From Cupriavidus cauae (GTDB taxonomy: Bacteria > Pseudomonadota > Gammaproteobacteria > Burkholderiales > Burkholderiaceae): a stretch of DNA of 64,000 nucleotides. Position numbers and translations under genes: made by a program. The stretch spans positions 1-64,000 of the forward strand of contig NZ_VWRN01000073.1 in assembly GCF_008632125.1 (NCBI RefSeq), given 5' to 3'. This document shows, piece by piece, positions 24,473-32,447 of the stretch. Positions within the stretch are counted from its first letter, which is position 1, and every line of letters starts with the position of its first letter. Under the pieces are notes generated by a model that did not search any database, was not told the DNA's origin, and saw nothing but the letters and a program-made list of their open reading frames with translations.

Positions 24473-24994
24473 TCATGCGACGAACGACAGGTCGGCGAAG
24501 AAGCAGCGCTGCAGCGCCTTGACGATGTAGCGCTTGACCGTCGGGATCGAGATGCCCAGCGCCTCTGCCACCTGCGCGTGCGTCTGCCCGTCGAGCTGGG
24601 ACAGCAGGAAGGCCTCCTTGACGATCCGCGGCAATCCGTCGAGCAGGCAGTCGAGCTCGAGCAGCGTCTCCAGCAGGATCGCCCGTTCCTCGGGCGACAG
24701 TTCGACCCGGCTGGGCGCCTGCGCCAGGGCTTCGAGATAGGCGCGCTCGAGCTTTTCGCGGCGCCAGTGGTTCGACACCAGCCGCTGCGCGACGGTGGTC
24801 AGGTAGGCGCGGGGCTCGTCCAGGCGGCTCGGCACGCGATCGCTGTTGAGCAGCCGCACGAAGGTGTCGTGCGCCAGGTCGCCGGCCTGCTCGGCGCTGC
24901 CCAGACGCCGATGGAGCCATCCCTTGAGCCATAGATGGTGGTCGCAATACAGCGACTCGATGCTCGTAGGGAGGAGGCAGCCCGGCGTACTCAT
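24473..24994 (-). CDS. FecI-type ECF RNA polymerase sigma factor
   Basis: The 173-residue protein has sigma region 2 (AEQAGDLAHDTFVRLLNSD..., RAYLTTVAQRLVSNHWRREKLERAY) and region 4 (LDGLPRIVKEAFLLSQLDGQTHAQVAEALGISIPTVKRYIVKALQRC), the helix-turn-helix recognising the -35 box. ATG 24994 (MSTPGCLLPTSIESLYCDHHLWL) is preferred because FecI proteins begin close to that Ser/Leu segment; an in-frame ATG at 25048 would add 18 atypical residues. It is expected to activate the TonB receptor gene when FecR signals. A Fur-box-like sequence lies about 90 bases upstream, so iron starvation should also be required. Confidence 0.92.
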   Translation of the reverse strand: MSTPGCLLPTSIESLYCDHHLWLKGWLHRRLGSAEQAGDLAHDTFVRLLNSDRVPSRLDEPRAYLTTVAQRLVSNHWRREKLERAYLEALAQAPSRVELSPEERAILLETLLELDCLLDGLPRIVKEAFLLSQLDGQTHAQVAEALGISIPTVKRYIVKALQRCFFADLSFVA

Positions 24995-25083
24995 GTTCCA
25001 GCAGGTGGATCCGCTCGGCCGCCGGTCCGGCGCAGCGGAAGGCGGCATGCCGACGCGGACGGCAAAATGGCGTCAGAAAGGTT

Positions 25084-25102
25084 GTAAATAGTAATCATTA
25101 TT
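25084..25102. promoter_or_regulatory. Fur-box-like sequence upstream of the fecI-type gene
   Basis: GTAAATAGTAATCATTATT matches 14 of 19 positions of the classic Fur consensus, including an unbroken TAATCATTAT core, in a local AT-rich patch of otherwise GC-rich DNA. It sits 90 bases before the sigma-factor start on the minus strand, a normal position for Fur repression of fecIR-type genes. Counted by eye; the binding protein is inferred. Confidence 0.65.
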
Positions 25103-25194
25103 AATAACAGAGTTAAACAAAACCTGTCAAGGCGGCAAGAAAGCGAAAGACGGGCGAAAAGGAGCGGAGGAGGGGAAGGATCCAGGCGCTCGCC

Positions 25195-25302
25195 ATGGCC
25201 TACCGGGATGGCCAGCTGGGGCTCGACCGCGACGAGCGCAATTTCCGCTTCCACCTGGTGGAGACGGCGCACGCGCTGAAGCATCCGGCGCTCAAGCCCT
25301 AG
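25195..25302 (+). pseudogene. Short 35-codon reading frame, probable 3' remnant of an unidentified gene
   Basis: From ATG 25195 to TAG 25300-25302 the frame reads MAYRDGQLGLDRDERNFRFH followed by a His/Ala/Leu-rich tail ending HPALKP. The composition is protein-like and resembles a carboxy-terminal helix pair more than random GC-rich sequence. The frame is open a little further upstream without a better start. I cannot assign a family. It lies between the Fur-regulated operon and a LysR gene and is too short to be a complete enzyme, so a leftover end of a deleted gene is the likelier reading. Confidence 0.35.
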
Positions 25303-25359
25303 CGCTGGCGGGCGGGCGAATGGCCTGCGTCGTGGGCAATGACTCGCAATATGGGGCCG

Positions 25360-26247
25360 CTATGGCCGACCGACCGGCGCCACGGCCTTGCTTTTGAGCA
25401 ACACCCGCGAGAGCGCCAGGATGTTCGCCTCGGCGGCGTCCTTGCGCCAGATCAGCCGCGTCACCATGCGGCCGGATTTGGCGGGCAGGGGATGCAGGCT
25501 GAGGCGGGCCCGCTCGCTGTAGATGCCGACGATGCTGCGCGGCACCAGCGCGACGCCCATGCCGACCGCCACGCAGCCCAGAATCAGGTGATAGGAGCCG
25601 ACCTCGACGACGCGCCGCGGCGCGGTGCGCGAGCGCGCAAACCAGTCCTCCAGGCAGCGGCGATGCGGACAGCCGCGCGGGAAGGCCAGGATCGTCTTCG
25701 AGGGAATGTCCTTCGGCGAGGCGATCGGGGGATGGCCGGCATTGGCGACGATGACCAGTTCCTCCTCGTAGATCGGCATCGCATGCAGGCGCTTGTCCGC
25801 TGCCGGATCGGTGGTCAGCGCCGCATCGAGGGTGCCATCGATGACCCGTTCGGCGAGCTCCGCCGGGTCGCCGGAGGACAGCTCCAGGGCGACGTCCGGA
25901 TACATCTCGTGGAACAGGCCCAGCGGTTGCGGCAGGCGGACCGCTGCCGTGCTTTCCATCGCGCCGAGCCGCAGCGTGCCGCTGGGCCGGTCGTTGCGGG
26001 TGGCCTCGGCCGCCTCGTCGGCCAGATCGAGCAGCCGTTCCGCATAGTCCATCAGCACCTTGCCCGCCGGCGACAGTTGCAGCTTGCGGCCGTCGCGATG
26101 GAACAGCGTGACGCCGAGCTTCTCTTCGAGCTGCTGGATACGCACCGTGATGCTCGACTGCGCGCGATGCAGCGTTTCGGCGGCCTTGTTGATGCCGCCC
26201 GCCTGCACGACCGCGGCGAAGGTCTTCAGGTCCGACAATTCCAGCAT
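25360..26247 (-). CDS. LysR-family transcriptional regulator
   Basis: The 295-residue protein has the LysR winged helix at 1-60 (LKTFAAVVQAGGINKAAETLHRAQSSITVRIQQLEEKLGVTLFHRDGRK) and a substrate-binding domain at about 90-290 (LRLGAMESTAAVRLPQPLGLFHEMYPDVALEL...). It is divergent from the EamA exporter at 26432 with a 185-base gap, the standard layout when a LysR protein controls its neighbour. The gap holds an inverted repeat that may be its site. The inducer is unknown. Confidence 0.93.
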   Translation of the reverse strand: MLELSDLKTFAAVVQAGGINKAAETLHRAQSSITVRIQQLEEKLGVTLFHRDGRKLQLSPAGKVLMDYAERLLDLADEAAEATRNDRPSGTLRLGAMESTAAVRLPQPLGLFHEMYPDVALELSSGDPAELAERVIDGTLDAALTTDPAADKRLHAMPIYEEELVIVANAGHPPIASPKDIPSKTILAFPRGCPHRRCLEDWFARSRTAPRRVVEVGSYHLILGCVAVGMGVALVPRSIVGIYSERARLSLHPLPAKSGRMVTRLIWRKDAAEANILALSRVLLKSKAVAPVGRP

Positions 26248-26257
26248 ATCGATTTCT

Positions 26258-26274
26258 CCGAATGATCGGTTCGG
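26258..26274. promoter_or_regulatory. Inverted repeat in the LysR-EamA intergenic region, possible LysR site
   Basis: CCGAA-TGATCGG-TTCGG has perfect 5-bp arms separated by 7 bases, 11 bases upstream of the LysR start codon. Its dyad design fits a LysR autoregulatory site; short arms mean chance occurrence cannot be excluded. Confidence 0.3.
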
Positions 26275-26431
26275 GGCAATTCATTTTACGCGATGGATCG
26301 GCGGCCCTACAGTGGGGATGAAGACACCTTGCATCCGGGCTTGCATCCCCGGCTGGCATCCCAGGATGACATCCCGGGCCTTGCGTCCGGCTGCGGCAAG
26401 CGCTCCCCACGTATCGACGAGGCTTATCTAC

Positions 26432-27346
26432 ATGACCCTATCGCGTCCCGGACTTCCCAACGGCATGGCCGCGGCGGCGGCCGGCGTTTCCGCCAACGTC
26501 GTGTTTGGCGCGTCGTCGCTGTACTGGCGGCTGCTGGCCGGCATCGCGCCGACGACGCTGGTCGGCTACCGCATCCTGATTTCGCTGACGACGCTGCTGG
26601 CCATCCTCTGGTTGACCGGGCGCTTGCGGGCATTGCGCAGCAAGCTGGGGCCGCGCGTGCTAGCCCTGCATGTCGCGGCCTCGTGCCTGGTGGTGGGGAA
26701 CTGGGCCGTCTTCATCTGGAGTTCGATCCACGGCCATGTCGTCGAAACGGGCCTGGGCTATCTGACGGCCCCTTGCATTTCGATCGCGGCCGGCGTGATC
26801 GTGTTTCGCGAGAAGGTCGACAAGGTTGTCGCCGCGGCACTACTGATGATCGCGGCCGCGATCGCGCTGCTGCTGTTGCGCAGCGGCGAACTGCAGCACT
26901 GGCTCTATCTGACGGCCGCGATCAGCTGGGGCGGTTATGCCTGCCTGAAGAGGTTTACGCCGCTGGATGCGGTCAGCGGCCTGCTGATGGAGACGGTGTT
27001 CCTGTCGATCGGCTGCGGCCTGGCGCTGATGTTCTCCGACATGACGCTGGCCTTGCCGGCCGGCATGTCCACGCTGCATCTGGCTGCGCTGGCCATGGCC
27101 GGGCTGGTCTCCGCGATCCCGCTGATGCTGTTCTCGTACGCGGCCAACCATCTGTCGCTGTCGATGAACGGCCTGCTGCAGTTCGTGTTGCCGACCACCC
27201 AGTTCATCGTCGCCACGTTCGTCTACCGGCAGCCGGTGTTGGCCAATACGGTGATGGCGCTCTCGCTGATCTGGCTGGCGCTGATGGCCATCGTGGCCCG
27301 GCCACTGCTGCTGCCACGCTGCCCCGCGAGCGCGGGGCGGCCTTGA
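26432..27346 (+). CDS. EamA-family (RarD-like) inner-membrane transporter
   Basis: The 304-residue protein has ten predicted helices and two EamA repeats. Helix 1-2 reads GVSANVVFGASSLYWRLLAGIAPTTLVGYRILISL, like RarD; NWAVFIWSSIHGHVVETGLGYLTAPC is the RarD signature around helices 3-4. Family members export amino acids, nucleotides or drugs, although the E. coli RarD substrate is not settled. The start at ATG 26432 (MTLSRPGLPNG) follows GAGG; the longer upstream frame is antisense to the LysR gene. It is divergent from the LysR regulator, which probably induces it. Confidence 0.88.
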   Translation: MTLSRPGLPNGMAAAAAGVSANVVFGASSLYWRLLAGIAPTTLVGYRILISLTTLLAILWLTGRLRALRSKLGPRVLALHVAASCLVVGNWAVFIWSSIHGHVVETGLGYLTAPCISIAAGVIVFREKVDKVVAAALLMIAAAIALLLLRSGELQHWLYLTAAISWGGYACLKRFTPLDAVSGLLMETVFLSIGCGLALMFSDMTLALPAGMSTLHLAALAMAGLVSAIPLMLFSYAANHLSLSMNGLLQFVLPTTQFIVATFVYRQPVLANTVMALSLIWLALMAIVARPLLLPRCPASAGRP

Positions 27347-27368
27347 CGATGAGCTGCTTCTGATTGCG

Positions 27369-28184
27369 CTACTTCTGGTACGCCGGGACCACGAACCCCG
27401 CAAAGCGCTGCTGCGTCACGGCCTTGAACGAGGCCGAACGGTAGGCGTTGCGGATATCGGCCACAAAGGGCTTGTTCAGGTCGCTGGTTTTGACGGCGAC
27501 GAGGTTCATGTAGTAGTCGGGGATCTTCTCCAGCGCCAGTGCCGAGGTCAGCTTCAGGCCCGATGCCAGCGCGAAATTGCCATTGACGAAGGCATAGTCG
27601 ACGTCGTCGAGCGAGCGGGGCAGCTGGGCCGCTTCGAGCTGCACCAGCTTGAGCTTGTGCGGATTGCCCGCAATGTCGCGCTCCGAGGCGCGCACCGCGT
27701 CCGTGCCGGGCTTGAGCGTGACCCAGCCGATCTGCTGCAGGATCGCGATGGCGCGTGCCAGATTGGTCGGGTCGTTCGGCAGCGACACGGTGGCGCCCGG
27801 CTTCACGTCGCTGAGTGCCTTGTGCTTGCGGCTGTAGATGCCGATCGGTGCGGTCGGTACCTGCACCACCTCCGACAACTGCAGCTTGCGATCGGCAGAG
27901 AACGTCTTCAGGTAGACCGCATGCTGGAAAGCGTTGGCATCGAGCGCGCCATCGGCCAGCGCGAGGTTCGGCTGCACGTAGTCGCTGAACTCGACGATCG
28001 TCACCTTGTAGCCTTGCCCCTCCAGGATCGGCTTGATGCCATGGCGGATCTGGTCGGCATAGGGGCCGGCGGTCGCACCGAAGCGGATTTCCTTCTTGTC
28101 GGGGTCCGCCGCGCTGGCGGACTGCATGGCGCCAAAGGCCAGCAGCAGGGTGGCCAGTATCCGGACTCGGCTTGCGACTCGCAT
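27369..28184 (-). CDS. MetQ/NlpA-family ABC-transporter substrate-binding protein, without its permease
   Basis: The 271-residue protein begins with a signal peptide (MRVASRVRILATLLLAFGAM...SASA, cleaved before ADPDKK). It has no lipobox cysteine, unlike typical MetQ lipoproteins. The mature part shows NlpA features: IRFGATAGPYADQIRHGIKPILEGQGYKVTIVEFSDYVQPNLALADGALDANAFQH, then NDPTNLARAIAILQQIGW and the C-terminal FAGFVVPAYQK. The family binds methionine or other small molecules for an ABC importer. No ATPase or permease is adjacent, so it must work with a transporter elsewhere or act as an orphan. The start is set by GGGAG before ATG 28184. It converges with the EamA gene. Confidence 0.9.
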   Translation of the reverse strand: MRVASRVRILATLLLAFGAMQSASAADPDKKEIRFGATAGPYADQIRHGIKPILEGQGYKVTIVEFSDYVQPNLALADGALDANAFQHAVYLKTFSADRKLQLSEVVQVPTAPIGIYSRKHKALSDVKPGATVSLPNDPTNLARAIAILQQIGWVTLKPGTDAVRASERDIAGNPHKLKLVQLEAAQLPRSLDDVDYAFVNGNFALASGLKLTSALALEKIPDYYMNLVAVKTSDLNKPFVADIRNAYRSASFKAVTQQRFAGFVVPAYQK

Positions 28185-28296
28185 CGAATTCTCCCGTTGG
28201 TTCTCGACTCTGTTCTGGAACGGCGCTGCAGCGCCGGCAAACATGCCGGGCCATTGTAGGGACGGGCGGGACGGGAGCGAAGCTGCAAATTGGCAT

Positions 28297-28323
28297 GCGC
28301 ATATGCGGCGAGCGCATATGCGC
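28297..28323. repeat. Two tandem copies of a GCGCATATGCG palindrome
   Basis: CGCATATGCG at 28298-28307 and GCGCATATGCGC at 28312-28323 are each palindromic, and their centres are 15 bases apart. Together they can also fold into a 10-bp hairpin with a short loop. The block lies 113 bases before the MetQ-like start and 32 bases after the end of the molybdoenzyme operon (both minus strand). It could therefore be a double operator for the MetQ-like gene or the terminator of the operon; no long U tract follows. Confidence 0.5.
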
Positions 28324-28354
28324 AACGAAAGGACTGCGTCCGGCGGTGGGCGAT

Positions 28355-30649
28355 CTATCGCGCCATCACCTTGTCCGGCGTCATCGGCGTCGTCCGCAGG
28401 CGGCGTCCGGTGGCATGGAAGATCGCGTTGCTGATCGCGGCCGCGACGCCGACGATGCCGATCTCGCCGACGCCCTTGGCGCCGATGCGGCTGACGATGC
28501 GGTCGTCCTCCTCGATGAAGACGACGTCGATGTCGCGGATGTCGGCGTTGGCGGCGACGTGGTACTCGGCGATGTCATGGTTCATGAAGCGGCCCAGCGC
28601 ATGGTCGGCATGGGTTTCCTCGTGCAGCGCCTGGCTGATGCCCCACACCACGCCGCCGATCACCTGGCTGCGGGCCGTCAGCGGATTGACGATGCGGCCG
28701 GCCGCCACGGCGCTGACCACGCGCATGACGCGCACCAGGCCCAGCGCCTCGTCGACGCGCACCTCGCAGAACACGGCCGAATGCACCGCCCGCACGGTCT
28801 TCTTCTGTTCGGCGAGGTTCGGCACCAGCAGGTAGCGCACGCCCAGTTGCGCCTTGCCGTGGGCCGACAGCAGTTCTGTCAGCGGCATGGCGACGGCGGG
28901 ATCGGCGCGCAGGCAGATCATTCCGTCCCGAAACGCCACCTGTTCGAAAGTGCAGCCCTGGAAGCGGCCGTTGCGCTGTCCCCGTGCCAGGCGCCACAGC
29001 TGGCGTTGCAGGCGTTCGCAGGCGCCATCGACCGCCGAGCCGACCGTCGCCACATGCGAGGAGCCGCCCTCGATCGGCGCGAACGGCAATTCCGAATCGC
29101 CCAGGCGGAACACCACGCGCTCCAGCGGCAGGCCCATCGCCGAGGCGGCGATCTGCGTCATGGCGGTATAGGTGCCGGTGCCGATGTCGCTGGCCGCGCT
29201 GGCGACCTCCAGCGTGCCGTCCGCATGCAGCGTGGCGCTGGCGCGCGCGGCCATCTGCATCGCGTCCCAGGTGCCGGTGGCCATGCCCCAGCCGACCAGT
29301 TCATGGCCGTCGCGCATCGAACGGGGCTGCGGGGAGCGCTTGGCCCAGCCGAAGCGCCGCGCCCCTTCCTCGTAGCATTCGCGCAGCGACTTGGTCGAGA
29401 AGGGCAGGCCCTTGTTGCCGTCGCGCTCGGCGTAGTTTGCGAGCCGCAGCGCCAGCGGATCCATGCCGACGGCGTACGACAGCTCGTCCATCGCCACTTC
29501 CAGCGCATGCACGCCGTGGGCGGCGCCCGGCGCGCGCATGTCCATCGGCGTGTAGTGGTCCAGGTCGACGAGGCGATATTCCAGGCGGACGTTCTCGCTG
29601 GCGTAGAGCTGTCCGGACCAGTTCGCGACCACCTCGACGTAGTCCTCGTGCCGCGAGGTCTCCGCCGCGACCTCGTGGATCACGGCCTTCAGCCGGCCGT
29701 CGGTGTCGGCGGCGAGCCGGACGCGTTGCCACGTTTCCGGGCGATGGCCGAAGGTGAACATCTGCTGGCGCGTCAGCACCACGCGCACCGAGCGCTGCAG
29801 CTTCAGCGCCGCCATTACCGCCACCAGCAGCTGGTACTGCGGACGCAGCCCCGAGCCGAAGGCGCCGCCGACGAACTGGTTGCGCACCACGACCTTGCGC
29901 TTGGGCAGGCCGAACACGCGCGACACCATCCAGCGGCAATTCTGCGAGCCCTGGGTCTTGTCGTGGATCAGCAGATGGCCGCGGCTGTCGCGGATCACGG
30001 TGCTGGCGTGCATCTCCATCGGGTTGTGGTGCTCGACGCCGGCGTAGTACTCGGCATCGATCTTGACCGGCGCGGCTTCGAAGGCCGCGTCGGCGTCGCC
30101 CTTGGGCTTCGGCGTGGGCGAATAGCCGGCCTTCAGCGACGAGGGCTCATGGCTGCGCTGCAGGTTCGCCAGCAGGTTGGTTTCGTGCGGCGCGGCCTCG
30201 TATTCGACCTGCACCAGCATCGCGGCATAGCGCGCCAGCTCGAAGGTTTCCGCCACCACCAGCGCGACCGGCTGGCCGCTGTAGTGGATCTGGTCGTCGT
30301 ACAGCGGCCGGAACGGCGAGCCGGCCGGGGCGGTCATGTCCTTGTAGGACAGCCGCAGCGAACGGACCTTGGGGCGGTTCTCATGCGTGATTACATCGAG
30401 GACGCCCGGCACCGCCAACGCCCGGCTGGCGTCGATCGACACGATGCGCCCGCGCGCGACGGTGCTGTTGACCACCACGCCATAGGCCAGGTCCGGCGCG
30501 GGATGTTCGGCCGCATAGCGGGCGTGGCCGGTCACCTTGGCGACGCCGTCGATGCGCGGCGTCGGCGTGCCGATCCCGGACTGCCCGGAGCCGGGCACTG
30601 CCACCGGCTGCTGATTCTCGTCGATCGGTTCGAGCACGGTCTTGGTCAT
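28355..30649 (-). CDS. paoC: Molybdopterin-binding large subunit of a PaoABC-type aldehyde oxidoreductase
   Basis: The 764-residue protein belongs to the xanthine-oxidase family, with the small domain (TPTPRIDGVAKVTGHARYAAEHPAPDLAYGVVVNST) and molybdenum-binding domains carrying KTQGSQNCRWMVSRVFGLPKRKVVV, FVGGAFGSGL and, near the end, AKGVGEIGIVGVAAAISNAI, which includes the catalytic Glu of this family. It oxidises an aldehyde or N-heterocycle at the Mo centre and passes electrons to the Fe-S subunit. ATG 30649 overlaps the stop of the FAD subunit (ATGA); a longer frame upstream is shadow of that gene. Subunit order and length (E. coli PaoC about 730 aa) fit PaoABC. The substrate is not readable; the dedicated PaoD-like chaperone is not in the window. 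Confidence 0.93.
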   Translation of the reverse strand: MTKTVLEPIDENQQPVAVPGSGQSGIGTPTPRIDGVAKVTGHARYAAEHPAPDLAYGVVVNSTVARGRIVSIDASRALAVPGVLDVITHENRPKVRSLRLSYKDMTAPAGSPFRPLYDDQIHYSGQPVALVVAETFELARYAAMLVQVEYEAAPHETNLLANLQRSHEPSSLKAGYSPTPKPKGDADAAFEAAPVKIDAEYYAGVEHHNPMEMHASTVIRDSRGHLLIHDKTQGSQNCRWMVSRVFGLPKRKVVVRNQFVGGAFGSGLRPQYQLLVAVMAALKLQRSVRVVLTRQQMFTFGHRPETWQRVRLAADTDGRLKAVIHEVAAETSRHEDYVEVVANWSGQLYASENVRLEYRLVDLDHYTPMDMRAPGAAHGVHALEVAMDELSYAVGMDPLALRLANYAERDGNKGLPFSTKSLRECYEEGARRFGWAKRSPQPRSMRDGHELVGWGMATGTWDAMQMAARASATLHADGTLEVASAASDIGTGTYTAMTQIAASAMGLPLERVVFRLGDSELPFAPIEGGSSHVATVGSAVDGACERLQRQLWRLARGQRNGRFQGCTFEQVAFRDGMICLRADPAVAMPLTELLSAHGKAQLGVRYLLVPNLAEQKKTVRAVHSAVFCEVRVDEALGLVRVMRVVSAVAAGRIVNPLTARSQVIGGVVWGISQALHEETHADHALGRFMNHDIAEYHVAANADIRDIDVVFIEEDDRIVSRIGAKGVGEIGIVGVAAAISNAIFHATGRRLRTTPMTPDKVMAR

Positions 30650-31779
30650 GCCAGCGTCTCCTCGCGGTAGGCGTCCTGCCCGGTGTTGGTCAGGATGCCG
30701 GCCGCCGCCATTTCCAGGGCGCGCACGATGGCACGCTCGGCCAGTGGAATCTTGAAGGCGTTGTTGGGGCCGCCTTCGGGCGGGCTTTCCGCCAAGCCTT
30801 CCGTCAGGCCGGCCGGCCAGCTTTCCGGCAGAGCCGGACCGCCCCAGGCACGCGCATCGCGCAGGACGAAACGGGCCGCCTCGGCGAAGGCTTCGGCGTC
30901 CGCCGGCTTGCCGACCAGCAAGCCCTCGGCCTCGGTGTCGCGCCAGGGCTTGTGGGCGACGCCGCCCAACGCGAGCCGGGCCGCGCGGATACGGCCATCG
31001 GGCCCGAGGTCGAGGGCCGCCGCCACCGACACCAGCGCAAAGGCATACGAGGCGCGCTCGCGCACCTTCAGATAGCAGCTGTGGGCGGCGAAGGCCTCCG
31101 CGGGCGGCAGCGACAGGTGCGTAATGATTTCGTCGGGCACCAGCGTGGTATCGACATCCGGCCGGTCGCCCGGCAACCGATGGAATTCGCCGAACGGAAT
31201 CTCGCGCGTGCCGTTGACCGATTCGACATGGACCGTCGCGTCCAGCGCGGCCAGCGCCACGCACATGTCGGACGGATGGGTGGCGATGCAATGCTCGCTG
31301 GCGCCGAGAATCGCGTGCTGGCGGGCCAGTCCCGTCGCGGCCGGACAGCCGGTGCCCGGCGCGCGCTTGTTGCATGGCACGCCGGCATCGTAGAAGTAGT
31401 AGCAGCGCGTGCGCTGCAGCAGGTTGCCGCCGTTCGTCGCCATATTGCGAATCTGCGGCGAGGCCCCGGCCAGGATGGCGGCGCGCAGCAGCGGATAGCG
31501 CCCGCGCACCAGCGGATGCTCCGCGGTGTCGGCATTGCGGGCCATCGCGCCCAGATGGACGCTGCCGTCGGGCTGCTCCTCGATCTCGGCCAGCGGCAGC
31601 AGGCCCAGGTCGACCACCTTGACGGGGCGCATCACGTCGACCTTCATCAGGTCGACCAGATTGGTGCCGCCCGCCAGGCAGCGTGCGGAGGCGTTGCCCT
31701 CCGCGCGCTCGGCGGCTTCATGGATCAGGGCGAGCGCCGCGGGCACGGTGTCGGCGCGTTCGTAGTGGAACGGGTTCAT
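30646..31779 (-). CDS. paoB: FAD-binding subunit of the PaoABC-type aldehyde oxidoreductase, with a 4Fe-4S loop
   Basis: The 377-residue protein has the CO-dehydrogenase-type FAD domain (MNPFHYERADTVPAALAL, ARCLAGGTNLVDLMK, RNMATNGGNLLQRTRC) and a C-terminal FAD/CO-DH domain. Following NLLQRTRC is the Cys-rich loop CYYFYDAGVPCNKRAPGTGC, which in E. coli PaoB holds an extra 4Fe-4S cluster; this separates the PaoABC type from ordinary xanthine dehydrogenases. The start at 31779 overlaps the TGA of the 2Fe-2S subunit gene (ATGA). The longer frame upstream is discarded because it runs through that gene in another frame. Confidence 0.93.
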   Translation of the reverse strand: MNPFHYERADTVPAALALIHEAAERAEGNASARCLAGGTNLVDLMKVDVMRPVKVVDLGLLPLAEIEEQPDGSVHLGAMARNADTAEHPLVRGRYPLLRAAILAGASPQIRNMATNGGNLLQRTRCYYFYDAGVPCNKRAPGTGCPAATGLARQHAILGASEHCIATHPSDMCVALAALDATVHVESVNGTREIPFGEFHRLPGDRPDVDTTLVPDEIITHLSLPPAEAFAAHSCYLKVRERASYAFALVSVAAALDLGPDGRIRAARLALGGVAHKPWRDTEAEGLLVGKPADAEAFAEAARFVLRDARAWGGPALPESWPAGLTEGLAESPPEGGPNNAFKIPLAERAIVRALEMAAAGILTNTGQDAYREETLA

Positions 31780-32447
31780 GGCGTCGGCTCCGATGGGGGC
31801 GATGACGATGGCATCGATGGTGCCGCTTCCAATGACGCCGATGACAGGGTTGCGCCGGCCGCCGCGCGGTCGCCTTCGTCTTGGCCTTCGCCCCGCGCCG
31901 TGCCGCGCCCGTTCAGCACCACGCGCGACACCGCCTCGACGATCTGCGGATAGGCGCCGCAGCGGCACAGATTACCGCTCATCCGCTCGCGGATCTCCGG
32001 CACGTTGCGGGGCGGCGTTTCGTTCATCAGCCCTGCCGCCGAGCACAACTGGCCCGGCGTGCAATAGCCGCACTGGAAGGCATCGCATTCGATGAACGCC
32101 TGCTGCAGTGGATGCAGCCCGCGCGCGTCGCCGGACAGGCGGGCCAGTCCTTCGACGGTCGTGATGTCGGCCTGGTCGTAGGCCACCGCCAGCGCCAGGC
32201 AGGCATTGATCCGGCGCCCGTCCGCAAGAATCGTGCAGGCGCCGCACTGGCCATGGTCGCAGCCCTTCTTGGTGCCGGTCAGGTCGAGCTGCTCGCGCAG
32301 CAGGTCCAGCAGCGTGACCCAGGGCTCGACGTGTAGCGTGTAATCCGCGCCGTTGATGCGCAGGCGTACCGGCAGCCGCGGGGGCAGGGCACGCGGCGGG
32401 TTCGGGTCCGGGGAGGCGGTGATCGGTTTGGGCTCGGGTGCCAGCAT
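31776..32447 (-). CDS. paoA: 2Fe-2S subunit of the PaoABC-type aldehyde oxidoreductase
   Basis: The 223-residue protein has a plant-type ferredoxin domain (GTKKGCDHGQCGACTILADGRRINAC) and the second cluster domain (FQCGYCTPGQLCSAAGL, SGNLCRCGAYPQIVEAVSRV). Together they carry the two 2Fe-2S clusters that link Mo and FAD. E. coli PaoA carries a Tat signal; here no twin-arginine leader is visible at ATG 32447, which follows GGAGGACCGAC, nor in the possible 16-residue extension from 32495. The complex may therefore be cytoplasmic. About 45 residues beyond the usual C-terminus are Ala/Ser/Pro-rich and acidic, and atypical for the family. Confidence 0.92.
   Translation of the reverse strand: MLAPEPKPITASPDPNPPRALPPRLPVRLRINGADYTLHVEPWVTLLDLLREQLDLTGTKKGCDHGQCGACTILADGRRINACLALAVAYDQADITTVEGLARLSGDARGLHPLQQAFIECDAFQCGYCTPGQLCSAAGLMNETPPRNVPEIRERMSGNLCRCGAYPQIVEAVSRVVLNGRGTARGEGQDEGDRAAAGATLSSASLEAAPSMPSSSPPSEPTP

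Noticed and set aside
28172..30670. 832-codon plus-strand frame opposite the molybdoenzyme large subunit
   Set aside because: The minus-strand frame has all xanthine-oxidase-family motifs and a coupled start; the plus frame is Arg/His-rich shadow.
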